Shown: positions 32,410 through 41,984 of the stretch, in pieces
How the letters are laid out: every line of letters starts with the position of its first letter
Position numbering within the stretch: the first letter of the stretch is position 1
Assembly: GCF_004101785.1 (NCBI RefSeq)
Contig: NZ_CP035130.1
Location: 2,232,001-2,296,000, forward strand
DNA length: 64,000 nt
Direction: 5' to 3'
Source: Gudongella oleilytica
GTDB taxonomy: Bacteria; Bacillota; Clostridia; Tissierellales; Tissierellaceae
Position numbers and translations under genes: made by a program
Notes under the pieces: model-generated
Databases searched by the model: none
What the model saw: the letters and a program-made list of their open reading frames with translations, nothing else
Told to the model about the DNA's origin: nothing

Positions 32410-35087
32410 AGCACCTCCTGAACTCTTTCAATCCTTACTGCTGCTACCTTTAGCTCCGGTATTTTTGCTATTTCGTCAGTTGCTGTATTGGTCAGGTAAT
32501 TTGCCTGCCCCTCAGAGTAATGGAATGGCATGAATACAACATCTTCGCCGATTCTATCTGTGACCCTTGCCCTTGCATGAGTTTCGCCCCTTCTTGAGGT
32601 AAGCCTTATCATATCCCCTTCTGATATGCCAAGCTTATTTGCAGTAGTTTCATTTATCTCGACAAAGGAGCTTGGCGCCAAGGTCATAAGACCTTCTTCT
32701 CTTCCTGTCATAGTCATTGTGTGGTACTGGTACAGGATCCTTCCTGTGGTAAGGATATATGGGTAATCACTGTCAGGCATTTCAGCACTGTCTACATGCT
32801 CGACAGGCATGAACAAGCCTCTTCCCCTTGCTATGGCTGTCTTATGGAGGAACCTGGTTCCTGGGTGTTCCTCGTTAGGTACAGGCCATTGCAGTCCACC
32901 ATGTTCAAGTCTCTTATAGTTGATTCCTGCATAGGACGGGGTGAGGGATGCCACCTCTGCCATTATCCGCGCGGGATGGGAATATTGCTTCTCATATCCC
33001 ATATGGTTCATTATCTCCATAAGGATCTGCCAGTCGGGCTTAGCCTCTCCAGGAGCTTCAACTGCCTTTCTTACTCTCTGGACTCTTCTTTCTGTATTTG
33101 TGAAGGTGCCATCCTTTTCAGCAAATGCTGCGGCAGGAAGGACCACATCAGCAAGCTCAGCTGTTTCAGAAAGGAAAATATCCTGAACTACAAGGAAGTC
33201 AACATGCTCCAGAACATGCCTTACATGGTTTGAGTCCGGATCGGAGACTATTGGATTTTCCCCCATTATATAGAGGAATTTAATCTTGTCTTTTTCGATG
33301 GACTCAAACATTTCTGTTATTGTAAGTCCGACCTTCCCTGATAGCTCTCTGTCCCAAGCATTTTGAAATTTCTCTATTACCTCGGGCTTGTGGACCTTTT
33401 GATATCCAGGGAGATCTCCTGGCAGTCCCCCCATATCGCAGGCTCCCTGAACATTGTTTTGCCCTCTTAATGGATTTACCCCTGCAGATTCTATACCCAC
33501 ATTTCCGCATAAAAGCGCCAGATTAGATATATTCATTACAGCATGAGTGCCGGTGGTATGCTGGGTAATTCCCATTGTATAGTAAATACCTGCCTTTTTT
33601 GCACTTCCGTATATATGAGCTGCTTTTTCAATATCCTTTGGATCCAGACCGCAGATATCTCCAACTCTCTCCGGCGTGTAGCTCTCTACCAGTCTCTTAA
33701 GCTCCTCATAGTTTTCAGTTCTTTCCTTAATATAGCTATTGTCCTGGAGCCCGTCCCTTATGATCACGTGCATAAGCCCGTTTAATAGGGCGATATTTGT
33801 CCCAGGTTTAAGCTTAAGATACACATCGGCGTAATCAGCAAGCTCTATCCTTCTGGGATCAACCACTATAAGCTTTGCCCCATTCCTCTTCGCCTGCTTC
33901 ATCATGGCTCCAATTACCGGATGGTTTTCAGTGGTGTTGGATCCGATTACAAACATTGCATCCGCAGCCTTTATTTCCTGAATGCTGTTAGTCATTGCAC
34001 CGCTACCCAGTGTTATTGCGAGACCCGCAACTGTGGAGGCGTGTCAGAGGCGTGCGCAATGGTCTACGTTGTTGGTCCCGAGAACTGCCCTGAAAAGCTT
34101 CTGGAACAGGTAATTTTCTTCATTTGTACATCTCGCCGAGGTAAGTCCTGCAAAGGCCTCTGATCCATGGTTTGTTTTAACTGACTTCATTTTTTCAGTA
34201 ATAAGGCTATATGCCTCCTCCCAGGAAGCTTCCCTGAACTTTCCATTTTCCCTGATCAAGGGTTTTGTCAGTCTATCAGGATGTGACAGGAAATTATAGG
34301 AGAATTTACCCTTTACACAAAGAAGTCCCTCATTGTGTGCATCCATTGCTGGATCAACGCCAACAACCTTATTCCCCTTTACAACAAGATCCATCTGGCA
34401 GCCCACTCCGCAGTAGGAGCAGGTAGTTCTTACCTTATGAGTGTCCCAGTATCTGAATTTTTCCTTCGACTTTGGCTCAAGTGCACCTACAGGGCACACG
34501 GATACGCAGTTCCCACAGGATACACAGGTTGAATTTATAAGACCGTCTCCAAAGGGCGTGGACACATTCGTCTCAAAGCCCCGCTCCTCAAATCCTATTG
34601 CAGTGGTACCCTGCAGCTCATCGCAAACCCTTACACATAGTCCGCATAGGATGCACTTCCTGGAGTCGAAGGTATAGAATGGATTGGTGTCGTCATACTT
34701 TGGAGTTCTTGATGACCATCTGTATGTTCCCTCAGTGATCCCATACTCGTAGCAGAAATCCTGAAGCTTGCATCGCCCCGATTTTTGGCAGTTCAGACAC
34801 TCCAGCGGGTGGTTGGAAATCAAAAAGTCCAGCAGCTGCTGCCTTTCCCTTATGACCGGCTCACTATGGGTGCTTATTTTCATGCCTTCTCTAAGCAATG
34901 TCGTGCATGATGTATGCAGGCTTTTCCATCCATCTATCTCAACCACGCAAAGGCGGCAGGATCCTGATGGATTAAGTCTTTCGTCATGACACAGAGTTGG
35001 AATATCTATCCCTGCCTCTCTGCAGGCCTGGAGTACAGTTATTCTTTCAGGAAACTCATAGGGTTTTCCGTTTATAGTAACCTTCAT
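32406..35087 (-). CDS. fdhF: Selenocysteine-containing formate dehydrogenase, catalytic subunit (FdhF2-like)
   Basis: One 893-residue gene interrupted only by an in-frame TGA at 34044-34046 (codon 348). Around it the protein reads VDHCARL-Sec-HASTVAGL, the exact context of selenocysteine in formate dehydrogenases, with a SECIS hairpin just downstream. Order: 2Fe-2S domain (1-78), His/Cys cluster (HPLECLNCQKSGRC), two 4Fe-4S sites (CILCGLCVRVC; CVSCGNCVSVCPVGAL), the Mo-proximal cluster CSYCGVGC, then the bis-MGD-binding domains ending in RGETHARARV. The NuoG-like N-terminus is typical of FDH that works with NADH or ferredoxin partners. It overlaps the neighbours on both sides by 4 bases. Confidence 0.95.
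34006..34046 (-). promoter_or_regulatory. SECIS element directing Sec at the fdhF UGA
   Basis: Directly after the UGA the minus strand folds TTGCG - GGTCT - CGCAA, a 5-bp apical stem at 34016-34030 whose loop contains GGUCU, the core of the E. coli SelB-binding loop (AGGUCU). It lies at the same distance from the UGA as in E. coli fdhF. An imperfect lower helix (CCACAG with CACTGG) can extend it. Confidence 0.93.
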
Positions 35088-36040
35088 TCTGTGTCACCTC
35101 CCTCTACTGAGTTTTTATCGAGTTTTTCTATTTTCTCCAGAAGCTCGGTAATGCCAAGAGCCTTATCCCATGTTGTCTTAATAAATTTGCCGTCGACTTT
35201 TCTATATGGTGGCTCTGGCTCATCAACATATTTAAGCTCAGTTGCGAGCCTTCCCTTAAGGCACAAGGGTCTTCCATTTGCAGGTGCTTTAGCAACGAGA
35301 GAAATTCCCATCCTTTTTACTGAATGTACCTCAAATTCACATCCATACTCGCATGCCTTGCAGGAGACAACCTTTTTCTGTGACTCCCAGCTTCTTACCT
35401 TGTTGTATTCTCTCTTATCCACCAATGCTCCTACTGGACACACGGCAACACAGCGGTTGCAGGACACACATGGTGACTCTTCTATTGATTCATCGGCTCC
35501 GAATATTATCCTGGTGTCATATCCTCTTTCAGCAAAAGCCAATACCCTTCGGTCTGATACCTGCGAACAGGCAAGGACACATTTACCACAGAGGATACAC
35601 TTACTGTTGTCCTTTAATATGTACGGGCTTGAGGTATCCATAAGCTGTGGCCTTACTGCACCATCATGCTTCCTGAATGCCACGTCGTATTTGTAGGCAT
35701 ATTTCTGAAGCAGGCATTCGCCTGCCTTCTGGCATGTAAGGCAGTCATTGGGATGGCTGTCCAGCAACAACTGGAGCACGTCTCTTCTTGCATTTATTGT
35801 CTTTTCTGTTTCTGTCTTTACTATCATTCCGTCCTTCACAAGGGTTGAGCATGAGGTTTGGAGCTTCTTGCTGCCCTCTATCTCAACCACACACATCCTG
35901 CAGGCTCCAAATATCTCAAGCGTTTCATCATAGCAGAGTGCAGGTATGTCTATACCCACCGACCTGGCAGCCTGAAGGACGGTCAACTCAGCAGATACCT
36001 CTGCAACTTTTCCGTCTATAGTCAACTTTACAGTTTTCAT
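35084..36040 (-). CDS. 2Fe-2S/4Fe-4S electron-transfer subunit (HylA-like) of the FDH complex
   Basis: A 318-residue protein resembling the N-terminal third of NuoG or of FdhF but without any pterin or H-cluster domain. Cysteines appear in order: FGACRMCVVEIEG (2Fe-2S), HPNDCLTCQKAGECLLQ (His-Cys cluster), CILCGKCVLAC and CVSCNRCVAVCPVGAL (two 4Fe-4S), then CKACEYGC near 230. It probably wires the NuoF-like subunit to FdhF. The overlap with fdhF (ATGA) and its position match the hylCBA-fdhF2 cluster of Gottschalkia acidurici. Confidence 0.86.
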   Translation of the reverse strand: MKTVKLTIDGKVAEVSAELTVLQAARSVGIDIPALCYDETLEIFGACRMCVVEIEGSKKLQTSCSTLVKDGMIVKTETEKTINARRDVLQLLLDSHPNDCLTCQKAGECLLQKYAYKYDVAFRKHDGAVRPQLMDTSSPYILKDNSKCILCGKCVLACSQVSDRRVLAFAERGYDTRIIFGADESIEESPCVSCNRCVAVCPVGALVDKREYNKVRSWESQKKVVSCKACEYGCEFEVHSVKRMGISLVAKAPANGRPLCLKGRLATELKYVDEPEPPYRKVDGKFIKTTWDKALGITELLEKIEKLDKNSVEGGDTE

Positions 36041-36055
36041 CTCAAGCCTCCAGTA

Positions 36056-37645
36056 CTAACTTATTGATACTGCCTTGATCGGCTTAACAGGACATATGTC
36101 ATGGCATGCTCCGCACTTGATACACAGGGTTTGGTCGATCACGTGCCGCTCCTTCACCTTGCCTGTTATTGCTCCAACCGGGCAAGCCTTCGCACATCTT
36201 GTACATCCGATGCAGGAATCCTCTATGAGGAAGGTAATAAGTGCCTTACAGCTCTTTGCCGGACATTTCTTATCCCTTATATGTGCTTCGTACTCGTCCC
36301 TGTAGTACTTCAAAGTTGTAATTACGGGGTTCGGTGCAGTTTGTCCCAAACCGCAGAGAGAAGTGGAGGTTACTGTCTCGCAAAGCTTCTCAAGCTTTTC
36401 GATATCTCCTTCCTCACCCTCGCCTTTCGTTATCTTATCAAGTATTTCATATAGTCTCTTTGTGCCCTCTCTGCACGGTACGCATTTGCCACAGGATTCC
36501 TCGACGCTGAAATCGAGGAAAAACTTCGCTATGTCAACCATACAGGTGTCCTCGTCCATCACGACCATTCCACCGGATCCCATGATCGACCATATCTTGC
36601 CAAGTGATTCATAATCAACAGGTGTATCAATAAGATCAGCAGGGATACAGCCACCCGACGGACCTCCAGTTTGAACGGCTTTATATTTCCTGCCGTTAGC
36701 CGCACCCCCGCCTATGTCAAAAATGATCTCTCTTAAGGTCATACCCATTGGTACCTCTACAAGCCCAGAATTCTCGACCTTGCCTACAAGAGCAAATACC
36801 TTTGTGCCAGGTGACTCCTCAGTACCTATACTTCTGAACCATGGAGCTCCCTTGTCGATTATTATGGGAACATTGGCCAGGGTCTCGACGTTGTTTATTA
36901 TTGTGGGCTTTCCCCAAAGGCCAACATGGGCAGTTCTGTGAAGCTTAGGTCTTGGCATGCCTCTTCTACCCTCAATGGACTCCATAAGGGCGGTGCCCTC
37001 ACCGCATACAAATGCTCCTGAACCAAGTCTTAGCTCTATATCGAAGTTGAATCCAGTTCCAAATATATCCTCTCCAAGCAATCCGTATTCTTTCGCCTGA
37101 GCTATGGCAATCTCAAGTCGTTTGACTGCCATTGGATACTCCGCCCTAACGTATATGTAGCCTTGATCTGACCCGATGGCATATCCTCCCAGTGCCATAC
37201 CTTCAAGAACGGAGTGCGGATCCTTTTCAAGGATAGACCTGTCCATAAAAGCTCCCGGATCTCCCTCGTCGGCATTGCAAATCATATATTTCTTGTCGGC
37301 TTGATATTTGTAAGCTTCCTCCCACTTCTTACCTGTAGGGAATCCTGCTCCTCCTCTTCCTCTCAGAAGTGATGCCTTGATCTCTTCGACAACCTCTCCC
37401 GGCTCCATGGATGTCAATGCCTTATACAGTGCTCTGTAGCCACCGAATGCTATATATTCCTCTATATTGGTAGGATCAATTATATCGCAGTTCTTTAGTG
37501 CTATCCTAAGCTGCTTTTCATAGAATTTCCCCTTTAGGACAACATCATCACCGTTTATGACTACCTTCTCTTCCCCAAGGAGTTTGTCAATGATAGGGGC
37601 CTTCAGATTTTCCCTAATAATATCCATTTTTCCCAATGTCATCAT
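36056..37645 (-). CDS. NuoF-like NAD(P)H/FMN subunit (HylB-like) of the FDH complex
   Basis: A 529-residue 51-kDa-type subunit. It has [17 protein letters not shown] near residue 100 (NADH/FMN), [18 protein letters not shown] near 130, [11 protein letters not shown] near 205, and the cluster segment [19 protein letters not shown] near 380. The last 55 residues add a two-cluster ferredoxin domain ([29 protein letters not shown]). It oxidises or reduces NAD(P). An AAGGGGTGAT site precedes the ATG at 37645; a GTG three codons earlier lies inside that site. NuoF-like subunits with extra ferredoxin domains are typical of electron-bifurcating enzymes. Confidence 0.92.
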   Translation of the reverse strand: MMTLGKMDIIRENLKAPIIDKLLGEEKVVINGDDVVLKGKFYEKQLRIALKNCDIIDPTNIEEYIAFGGYRALYKALTSMEPGEVVEEIKASLLRGRGGAGFPTGKKWEEAYKYQADKKYMICNADEGDPGAFMDRSILEKDPHSVLEGMALGGYAIGSDQGYIYVRAEYPMAVKRLEIAIAQAKEYGLLGEDIFGTGFNFDIELRLGSGAFVCGEGTALMESIEGRRGMPRPKLHRTAHVGLWGKPTIINNVETLANVPIIIDKGAPWFRSIGTEESPGTKVFALVGKVENSGLVEVPMGMTLREIIFDIGGGAANGRKYKAVQTGGPSGGCIPADLIDTPVDYESLGKIWSIMGSGGMVVMDEDTCMVDIAKFFLDFSVEESCGKCVPCREGTKRLYEILDKITKGEGEEGDIEKLEKLCETVTSTSLCGLGQTAPNPVITTLKYYRDEYEAHIRDKKCPAKSCKALITFLIEDSCIGCTRCAKACPVGAITGKVKERHVIDQTLCIKCGACHDICPVKPIKAVSIS

Positions 37646-37657
37646 CGTAATCACCCC

Positions 37658-38143
37658 TTACATAAATTTTCCCAATATAGTCTTGATGTCGTCCTTTTTG
37701 ACCTTAGCATATACCTCTTCATTTACAAGTATTACAGGAGCTATGCTGCAGTCTCCGACGCATCTGGCTGATGAGATCGAGAATCTTTGGTCTGGAGTAG
37801 TTTGGCCTGATTTGATACCAAGCTGATTTTCGATTTCCTCAAGAATGCTCTCAGCTCCCTTTACATAGCAGGCAGTCCCAAGGCACACACTGATTTTATT
37901 CTCTCCCTTTGGAATAAAAGTAAACTGTGAATAAAAGGTCGCTACTCCATATATCTCAGCCAATGGTATCTGAAGTCTTTTTGAAATAAGCTGCAGTATC
38001 TCCTTTGGAAGGTACCCGAAAACGTCCTGTGCATGCTGCAAAGCCGGCATCAAAGGACCGGGAGCCTTTTTCTTCTGGTCCAGAAAGCTCTTGAACTCCT
38101 GGATCGCCTTGGCATTTTTATTCATATCAAAGCTAAACTCCAT
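37658..38143 (-). CDS. NuoE-like 2Fe-2S subunit (HylC-like) of the FDH complex
   Basis: A 161-residue 24-kDa-type thioredoxin-fold subunit. Four cluster cysteines are seen in SVCLGTACYVKGA (near 98) and SSARCVGDCSIAPVILVNEE (near 133-150). It opens the 15.5-kb minus-strand block. Its stop is 13 bases before the NuoF-like start. The 189-base gap upstream, shared with the divergent DUF1294 gene, contains a TGTCAATTGACA palindrome. Confidence 0.92.
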   Translation of the reverse strand: MEFSFDMNKNAKAIQEFKSFLDQKKKAPGPLMPALQHAQDVFGYLPKEILQLISKRLQIPLAEIYGVATFYSQFTFIPKGENKISVCLGTACYVKGAESILEEIENQLGIKSGQTTPDQRFSISSARCVGDCSIAPVILVNEEVYAKVKKDDIKTILGKFM

Positions 38144-38235
38144 GTTTCTTCCCCCTGTATTGTTAATTTTATGATGATAAAACTTAATTTTTGGAAAATT
38201 ATATACCCTTTAAGGTTATAATAATTAAATACCAT

Positions 38236-38247
38236 TGTCAATTGACA
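38236..38247. promoter_or_regulatory. 12-bp palindrome in the FDH operon / DUF1294 divergent promoter region
   Basis: TGTCAATTGACA is a perfect palindrome containing TTGACA in both orientations. It may be a pair of -35 boxes or an operator for the formate dehydrogenase operon, but no strong -10 is correctly spaced on either side. Confidence 0.35.
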
Positions 38248-38332
38248 TATTGAAAGTCTTCTATGCTGAAAATGGCGGGAAATCTGGACTTAATTTTTTT
38301 GTATTGTATAATTTTCTTATGAGGTGATGATT

Positions 38333-38623
38333 TTGAATAAGGGCAGTCCATTTGTAATCATAATTATTTGTTTAATTTTTGTCAATTTGTACTCCTTCTT
38401 CCTGTTCTGGCGAGATAAAAGACTTGCACTTAACCACGGCTGGAGGATACCTGAGTCCAGGCTCTTCCTGACAGCGTTACTCGGAGGTGCAGCAGGAGCT
38501 ATCCTTGGCATGAAGCTTTTCTCACACAAAACAAAAAAGGCCAGTTTCCGTATTGGACTGCCCTTTTTATTAGTGTTGAACATAATATCGCTGTATTTCC
38601 TTATCCAAGCCATTATTGGTTAA
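38333..38623 (+). CDS. DUF1294 small membrane protein
   Basis: A 96-residue protein of the DUF1294 family with three hydrophobic helices. The family signature lies in the middle: FWRDKRLALNHGWRIPESRLFLTALLGGAAGAILGMKLFSHKTKK (residues 24-68). Function unknown; in other proteins this domain is fused to a cold-shock domain. The likely start is TTG at 38333, because GAGGTGAT sits 4-6 bases upstream; an ATG two codons earlier overlaps it. A TATAAT box is at 38306-38311. Confidence 0.82.
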   Translation: MNKGSPFVIIIICLIFVNLYSFFLFWRDKRLALNHGWRIPESRLFLTALLGGAAGAILGMKLFSHKTKKASFRIGLPFLLVLNIISLYFLIQAIIG

Positions 38624-38637
38624 TGGCCAAATTTTCT

Positions 38638-39351
38638 TTATTTACTGCAATGCTCGACAAATCTCTTGAAAAGACTCACGTATTCATCGTGCTTTTGTGC
38701 CATGGCCTCAGGATGGAACTGTACTGCCATCAAAAACTTATCGTTCACTGATTCAATCGCCTCGATTATTCCGTCTGCAGCCTTTGCTGTTACCCTCAAT
38801 CCCCTTCCAAGATCCTTTATCGCCTGATGGTGCTCTGAATTTACAAATATTCTCTTCTCTCCAAAAACCTCATGGAGTATACTCTTTTCCTCAAGCTCGA
38901 TAGAGTGGTAGCCTTCCTCAGTGTTATAGCCACATACATGACCTCCCACATTTGGGACCTGCTTGAATATGTCCTGGTACAGAGTACCTCCCAAAGCCAC
39001 GTTTGCAAGCTGGAGACCTCTGCATATGCCGAATATTGGCAGTCCAGACTCATAGGCTTTCTTAAACAACCCCCACTCTGTCTTGTCTCTGTCGTGGCTT
39101 ATTACATTTACTTCCTTCATAGGCTCTTCACCGAAGTAATGTGGCCATATGTCCTCGCCTCCAGTGAAAATGATCCCATCCAAAGCCTGTATATAGTCTT
39201 CGCTCATGTAGTCATCTCCATGGACCGGGATAAGGAGTGGTACTCCTCCAGCCTTAATTACTGCGTCGATGTAGCATTGATTTATCCTGGTTATTTTCTT
39301 TCCTACCATTACATCCTGCTGTGTCGTAAGACCTATTACAGGTTTTTTCAT
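38638..39351 (-). CDS. Gamma-glutamyl-gamma-aminobutyrate hydrolase-like class I amidotransferase (PuuD family)
   Basis: A 237-residue class I glutamine-amidotransferase-like hydrolase. The catalytic triad is complete: Cys in GICRGLQLANVALGG near residue 110, and His-Glu in VQFHPEAM near 218. ITGGEDIWPHYF and NSEHHQAI are also typical of the family. It hydrolyses gamma-glutamyl amides, for example in putrescine/GABA metabolism; the true substrate is uncertain. It ends 14 bases from convergent DUF1294 and begins 13 bases after the alpha/beta hydrolase stop. Confidence 0.85.
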   Translation of the reverse strand: MKKPVIGLTTQQDVMVGKKITRINQCYIDAVIKAGGVPLLIPVHGDDYMSEDYIQALDGIIFTGGEDIWPHYFGEEPMKEVNVISHDRDKTEWGLFKKAYESGLPIFGICRGLQLANVALGGTLYQDIFKQVPNVGGHVCGYNTEEGYHSIELEEKSILHEVFGEKRIFVNSEHHQAIKDLGRGLRVTAKAADGIIEAIESVNDKFLMAVQFHPEAMAQKHDEYVSLFKRFVEHCSK

Positions 39352-39363
39352 CCAACTACCTCC

Positions 39364-40122
39364 CTATAGATATTTTTCAAGCCAGCTGCCCATCTCCTCC
39401 ATCATATTTGTGGTTACGAAGTGGTTAAGCTGTTTGTATGTTGACATCATTATATGATCCTGCCTTATATATTGTTTTTTCAGAGTCTCATAAAACTCCC
39501 TCTGCGGGCCTATATCAACCACGGTGTCGTCCTCTCCGTGAAGGATCAGGATCGGCCTATCCTTAAGATTATCAAGCTTTTTCATCGGATCAAGTTCGAT
39601 GACTTTTTTATCGATCTCAATGAATCGCTCAGCTTTCTCTATACCCAATGTCTGGACTAAGATATCATTGCTTTTCTGCCAGGATCCTGAACCATTGAGG
39701 ACAACAAGCGTTTTTGGTAATTTATTTATGGCAAATATACCGGTAGAAGTAAAGCCACCCATTGAGTGTCCTGAAAGGGCTATCCGATTTTCATCCGCAT
39801 CGTAGGATCTTATAAGACCATCTATCAGTTGTTCCGATTCCTCGAGATTCTTAAAAACTACCTCCCAGAACACACCTGCGTTCTCTTTGGCCCAATAATC
39901 AATCCTTCCTCTATCTCCGTGAAAAATTGAATCCGGAAGAAGCACCTGGTATCCCAGGCTGGCCAATATAAATCCCCTGAAGCTCTGAGCATCCTTATTG
40001 GATGTCCATCCATGGTAAAAGATAACCGTGGGGTACTTTCCCTGCTTCTCTTTGGGTCTCATTAAAATTGATGGTATCCCTGCGATTTCAGTTCTTTTGA
40101 CTATTATATTTGGATAATTCAT
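39364..40122 (-). CDS. Alpha/beta hydrolase (prolyl-oligopeptidase-like esterase)
   Basis: A 252-residue alpha/beta hydrolase. The oxyanion segment is YHGWTSNKD near residue 35, the nucleophile elbow [11 protein letters not shown] near 118, the acid residue lies in [11 protein letters not shown] near 192, and the likely catalytic His is in [14 protein letters not shown] near 235. It resembles YitV/dienelactone-hydrolase-like esterases. Its start overlaps the ung stop (ATGA). Substrate unknown. Confidence 0.85.
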   Translation of the reverse strand: MNYPNIIVKRTEIAGIPSILMRPKEKQGKYPTVIFYHGWTSNKDAQSFRGFILASLGYQVLLPDSIFHGDRGRIDYWAKENAGVFWEVVFKNLEESEQLIDGLIRSYDADENRIALSGHSMGGFTSTGIFAINKLPKTLVVLNGSGSWQKSNDILVQTLGIEKAERFIEIDKKVIELDPMKKLDNLKDRPILILHGEDDTVVDIGPQREFYETLKKQYIRQDHIMMSTYKQLNHFVTTNMMEEMGSWLEKYL

Positions 40123-40811
40123 CGACTCTCTCCTCCATCTTCGTCAAGTCTCCAGTCTATCGGCCCAACTCCGTTATCCTCAAGGAAATGATTAGCTCGT
40201 GAAAACGGCTTTGATCCGAAAAACCCTCTATATGCAGAAAGCGGACTGGGGTGGGGTGATTTTATGACATAATGCCTTGTCTGGTCTATCATTGATTCCT
40301 TACGGATCGCAGGTGTTCCCCAGAGGATGAAAACAATCGGCTTATCTCTTTCATTCAGGAGCCTGATAATATGATCGGTGAATTGTTCCCACCCCTTATC
40401 GCGGTGAGAATTGGCCTCACCCTTTCGAACCGTTAAGACAGTATTTAGGAGAAGAACACCTTCTCTTGCCCACTTTTCAAGACATCCGTGGTTTGGTATG
40501 GGAAAACCCAGATCATCCTGCATCTCCTTGTATATGTTTACAAGGGATGGTGGAGCGGGAACGCCCCTTTTTACACTGAAGCTCAGTCCATGTGCCTGAT
40601 TTGGCCCATGGTATGGGTCCTGACCAAGTATCACAGCCTTTACATCATTATAATCAGTATAATGCAGTGCATTGAAAATGCTGTACATGTCAGGATATAT
40701 TGTATTAGTCTTGTATTCCTCTATCAGGAACTGGCGGAGCTTTTTATAATATGGCTTCTCCATCTCAGGAAGGAGAATCTCCTGCCAGCTATTCTTGAAT
40801 ATCTCTTTCAT
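40119..40811 (-). CDS. ung: Uracil-DNA glycosylase
   Basis: A 230-residue family 1 UDG that removes uracil from DNA. Active-site motif [18 protein letters not shown] near residue 64 (catalytic Asp), uracil-pocket [17 protein letters not shown] near 123-140, and [21 protein letters not shown] near 190-210 (minor-groove loop). All essential residues are present. It lies in a repair-leaning run with alr and the radical SAM pair upstream. Confidence 0.96.
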   Translation of the reverse strand: MKEIFKNSWQEILLPEMEKPYYKKLRQFLIEEYKTNTIYPDMYSIFNALHYTDYNDVKAVILGQDPYHGPNQAHGLSFSVKRGVPAPPSLVNIYKEMQDDLGFPIPNHGCLEKWAREGVLLLNTVLTVRKGEANSHRDKGWEQFTDHIIRLLNERDKPIVFILWGTPAIRKESMIDQTRHYVIKSPHPSPLSAYRGFFGSKPFSRANHFLEDNGVGPIDWRLDEDGGESR

Positions 40812-40823
40812 CGCTTCCTCCGG

Positions 40824-41984
40824 CTAATCTATAAGATAATCTACAACTTCAGGGGGTCTGTTCTCCTTGGTGTATACCCTGGGAAGTCTTCTTGAAAGCA
40901 TGCACATTACGGCAGCTGGTATCTGTCCAATAAGTCCGGCTATCTCCTCGATTGTAATTTCCTCATTACCCTGGCGACCCATAAGAACCGCCTCTTCTCC
41001 TCTTTCAGCATCGATTCCTGTAACATCAACCATCAGCTGATCCATGCATACTCTGCCTATGATTGGAGCTCGCTTACCGCCTATCAGCACAGATCCTTTG
41101 TTGCTTAGCTCTCTGCTCCAGCCATCCGCATAGCCGACAGGAAGAGTTGCGACTTTAATTCTTGATTGAGCAGTATAGGTAAGTCCATAGCCGATCCTTT
41201 CTCCTGCTTCCAGGTCCTTTACATGAGATATCTGCGCTCTAAGACTTAGGCAGCTCTCAAGTGGAAGAAAATCCTTGTTCGCCTCCGGAAATGGATAAAC
41301 CCCATACAAAATGATACCCGCTCTAACCATGTCCAGACTATATTCAGGAAGATTCATTATCGCAGCGCTGTTGTTGACGTGTTTAATAGGTATATTAAAG
41401 CCTTTGTCCTCCAGTTGCCTTGTGAAGCTTTCAAATTTCCTCATGGAATTTCCGGTATATTCCAGATCGTCGTCAGCTGCAGGGAAATGGGTAAATATAC
41501 CCTCAACTATGATGTTGTCCATTTCTCTTATCTTCAAAATGCTCATCATTGAATCCTCGTTTGGAAGGAATCCCAGGCGATTCATACCTGTTTCTATCTT
41601 TAAGTGTATTATCGCATCTCTATTAAGCCTGGCTGCAATCTTTGATAGCTGCTCTGCCTGTTCCTGAAGGTATACTGCAGTTCTTATCCCATGCTCAATG
41701 GCGGTTTCATAAAGATACTCAGGTGTGTACCCCATCACAAGTATCTGGGCATGAGGAAGGCGCTTTCGAAGTTCAAGAGCTTCTGATAACGTAGCAACAC
41801 CAAACCTTGTTACGCCAAGGCTAAGCAGCTCTCTTGCGATCTTGATTGCCCCATGACCGTAAGCGTCAGCCTTAAGCACAGCCATGATTTCAGAGCCTTC
41901 AGGAACGACTTTCCTTATCTCTCTAAAATTGTAGTGAAGCCTGTCCAGGTCTATCTGAAGCCAGGCAGGTCTTGTTAGCTCCAT
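40824..41984 (-). CDS. alr: Alanine racemase
   Basis: A 386-residue PLP enzyme making D-alanine for peptidoglycan. The PLP lysine is in AVLKADAYGHGAIKIA near residue 38, the second catalytic residue (Tyr) in GYGLTYTA near 265, and VCMDQLMVDVTG near 312 is conserved. The ATG at 41984 follows GAGGGG; it overlaps the end of the upstream TIGR03915 gene by 10 bases. Confidence 0.95.
   Translation of the reverse strand: MELTRPAWLQIDLDRLHYNFREIRKVVPEGSEIMAVLKADAYGHGAIKIARELLSLGVTRFGVATLSEALELRKRLPHAQILVMGYTPEYLYETAIEHGIRTAVYLQEQAEQLSKIAARLNRDAIIHLKIETGMNRLGFLPNEDSMMSILKIREMDNIIVEGIFTHFPAADDDLEYTGNSMRKFESFTRQLEDKGFNIPIKHVNNSAAIMNLPEYSLDMVRAGIILYGVYPFPEANKDFLPLESCLSLRAQISHVKDLEAGERIGYGLTYTAQSRIKVATLPVGYADGWSRELSNKGSVLIGGKRAPIIGRVCMDQLMVDVTGIDAERGEEAVLMGRQGNEEITIEEIAGLIGQIPAAVMCMLSRRLPRVYTKENRPPEVVDYLID

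Noticed and set aside
32406-35087. Formate dehydrogenase as two genes or a broken pseudogene
   Set aside because: The single UGA falls exactly at the selenocysteine site, the frame is unchanged across it, and a SECIS hairpin follows.
38236-38247. TGTCAATTGACA as a confirmed promoter pair
   Set aside because: No -10 box is correctly spaced in either direction, so it is reported only as a palindrome.
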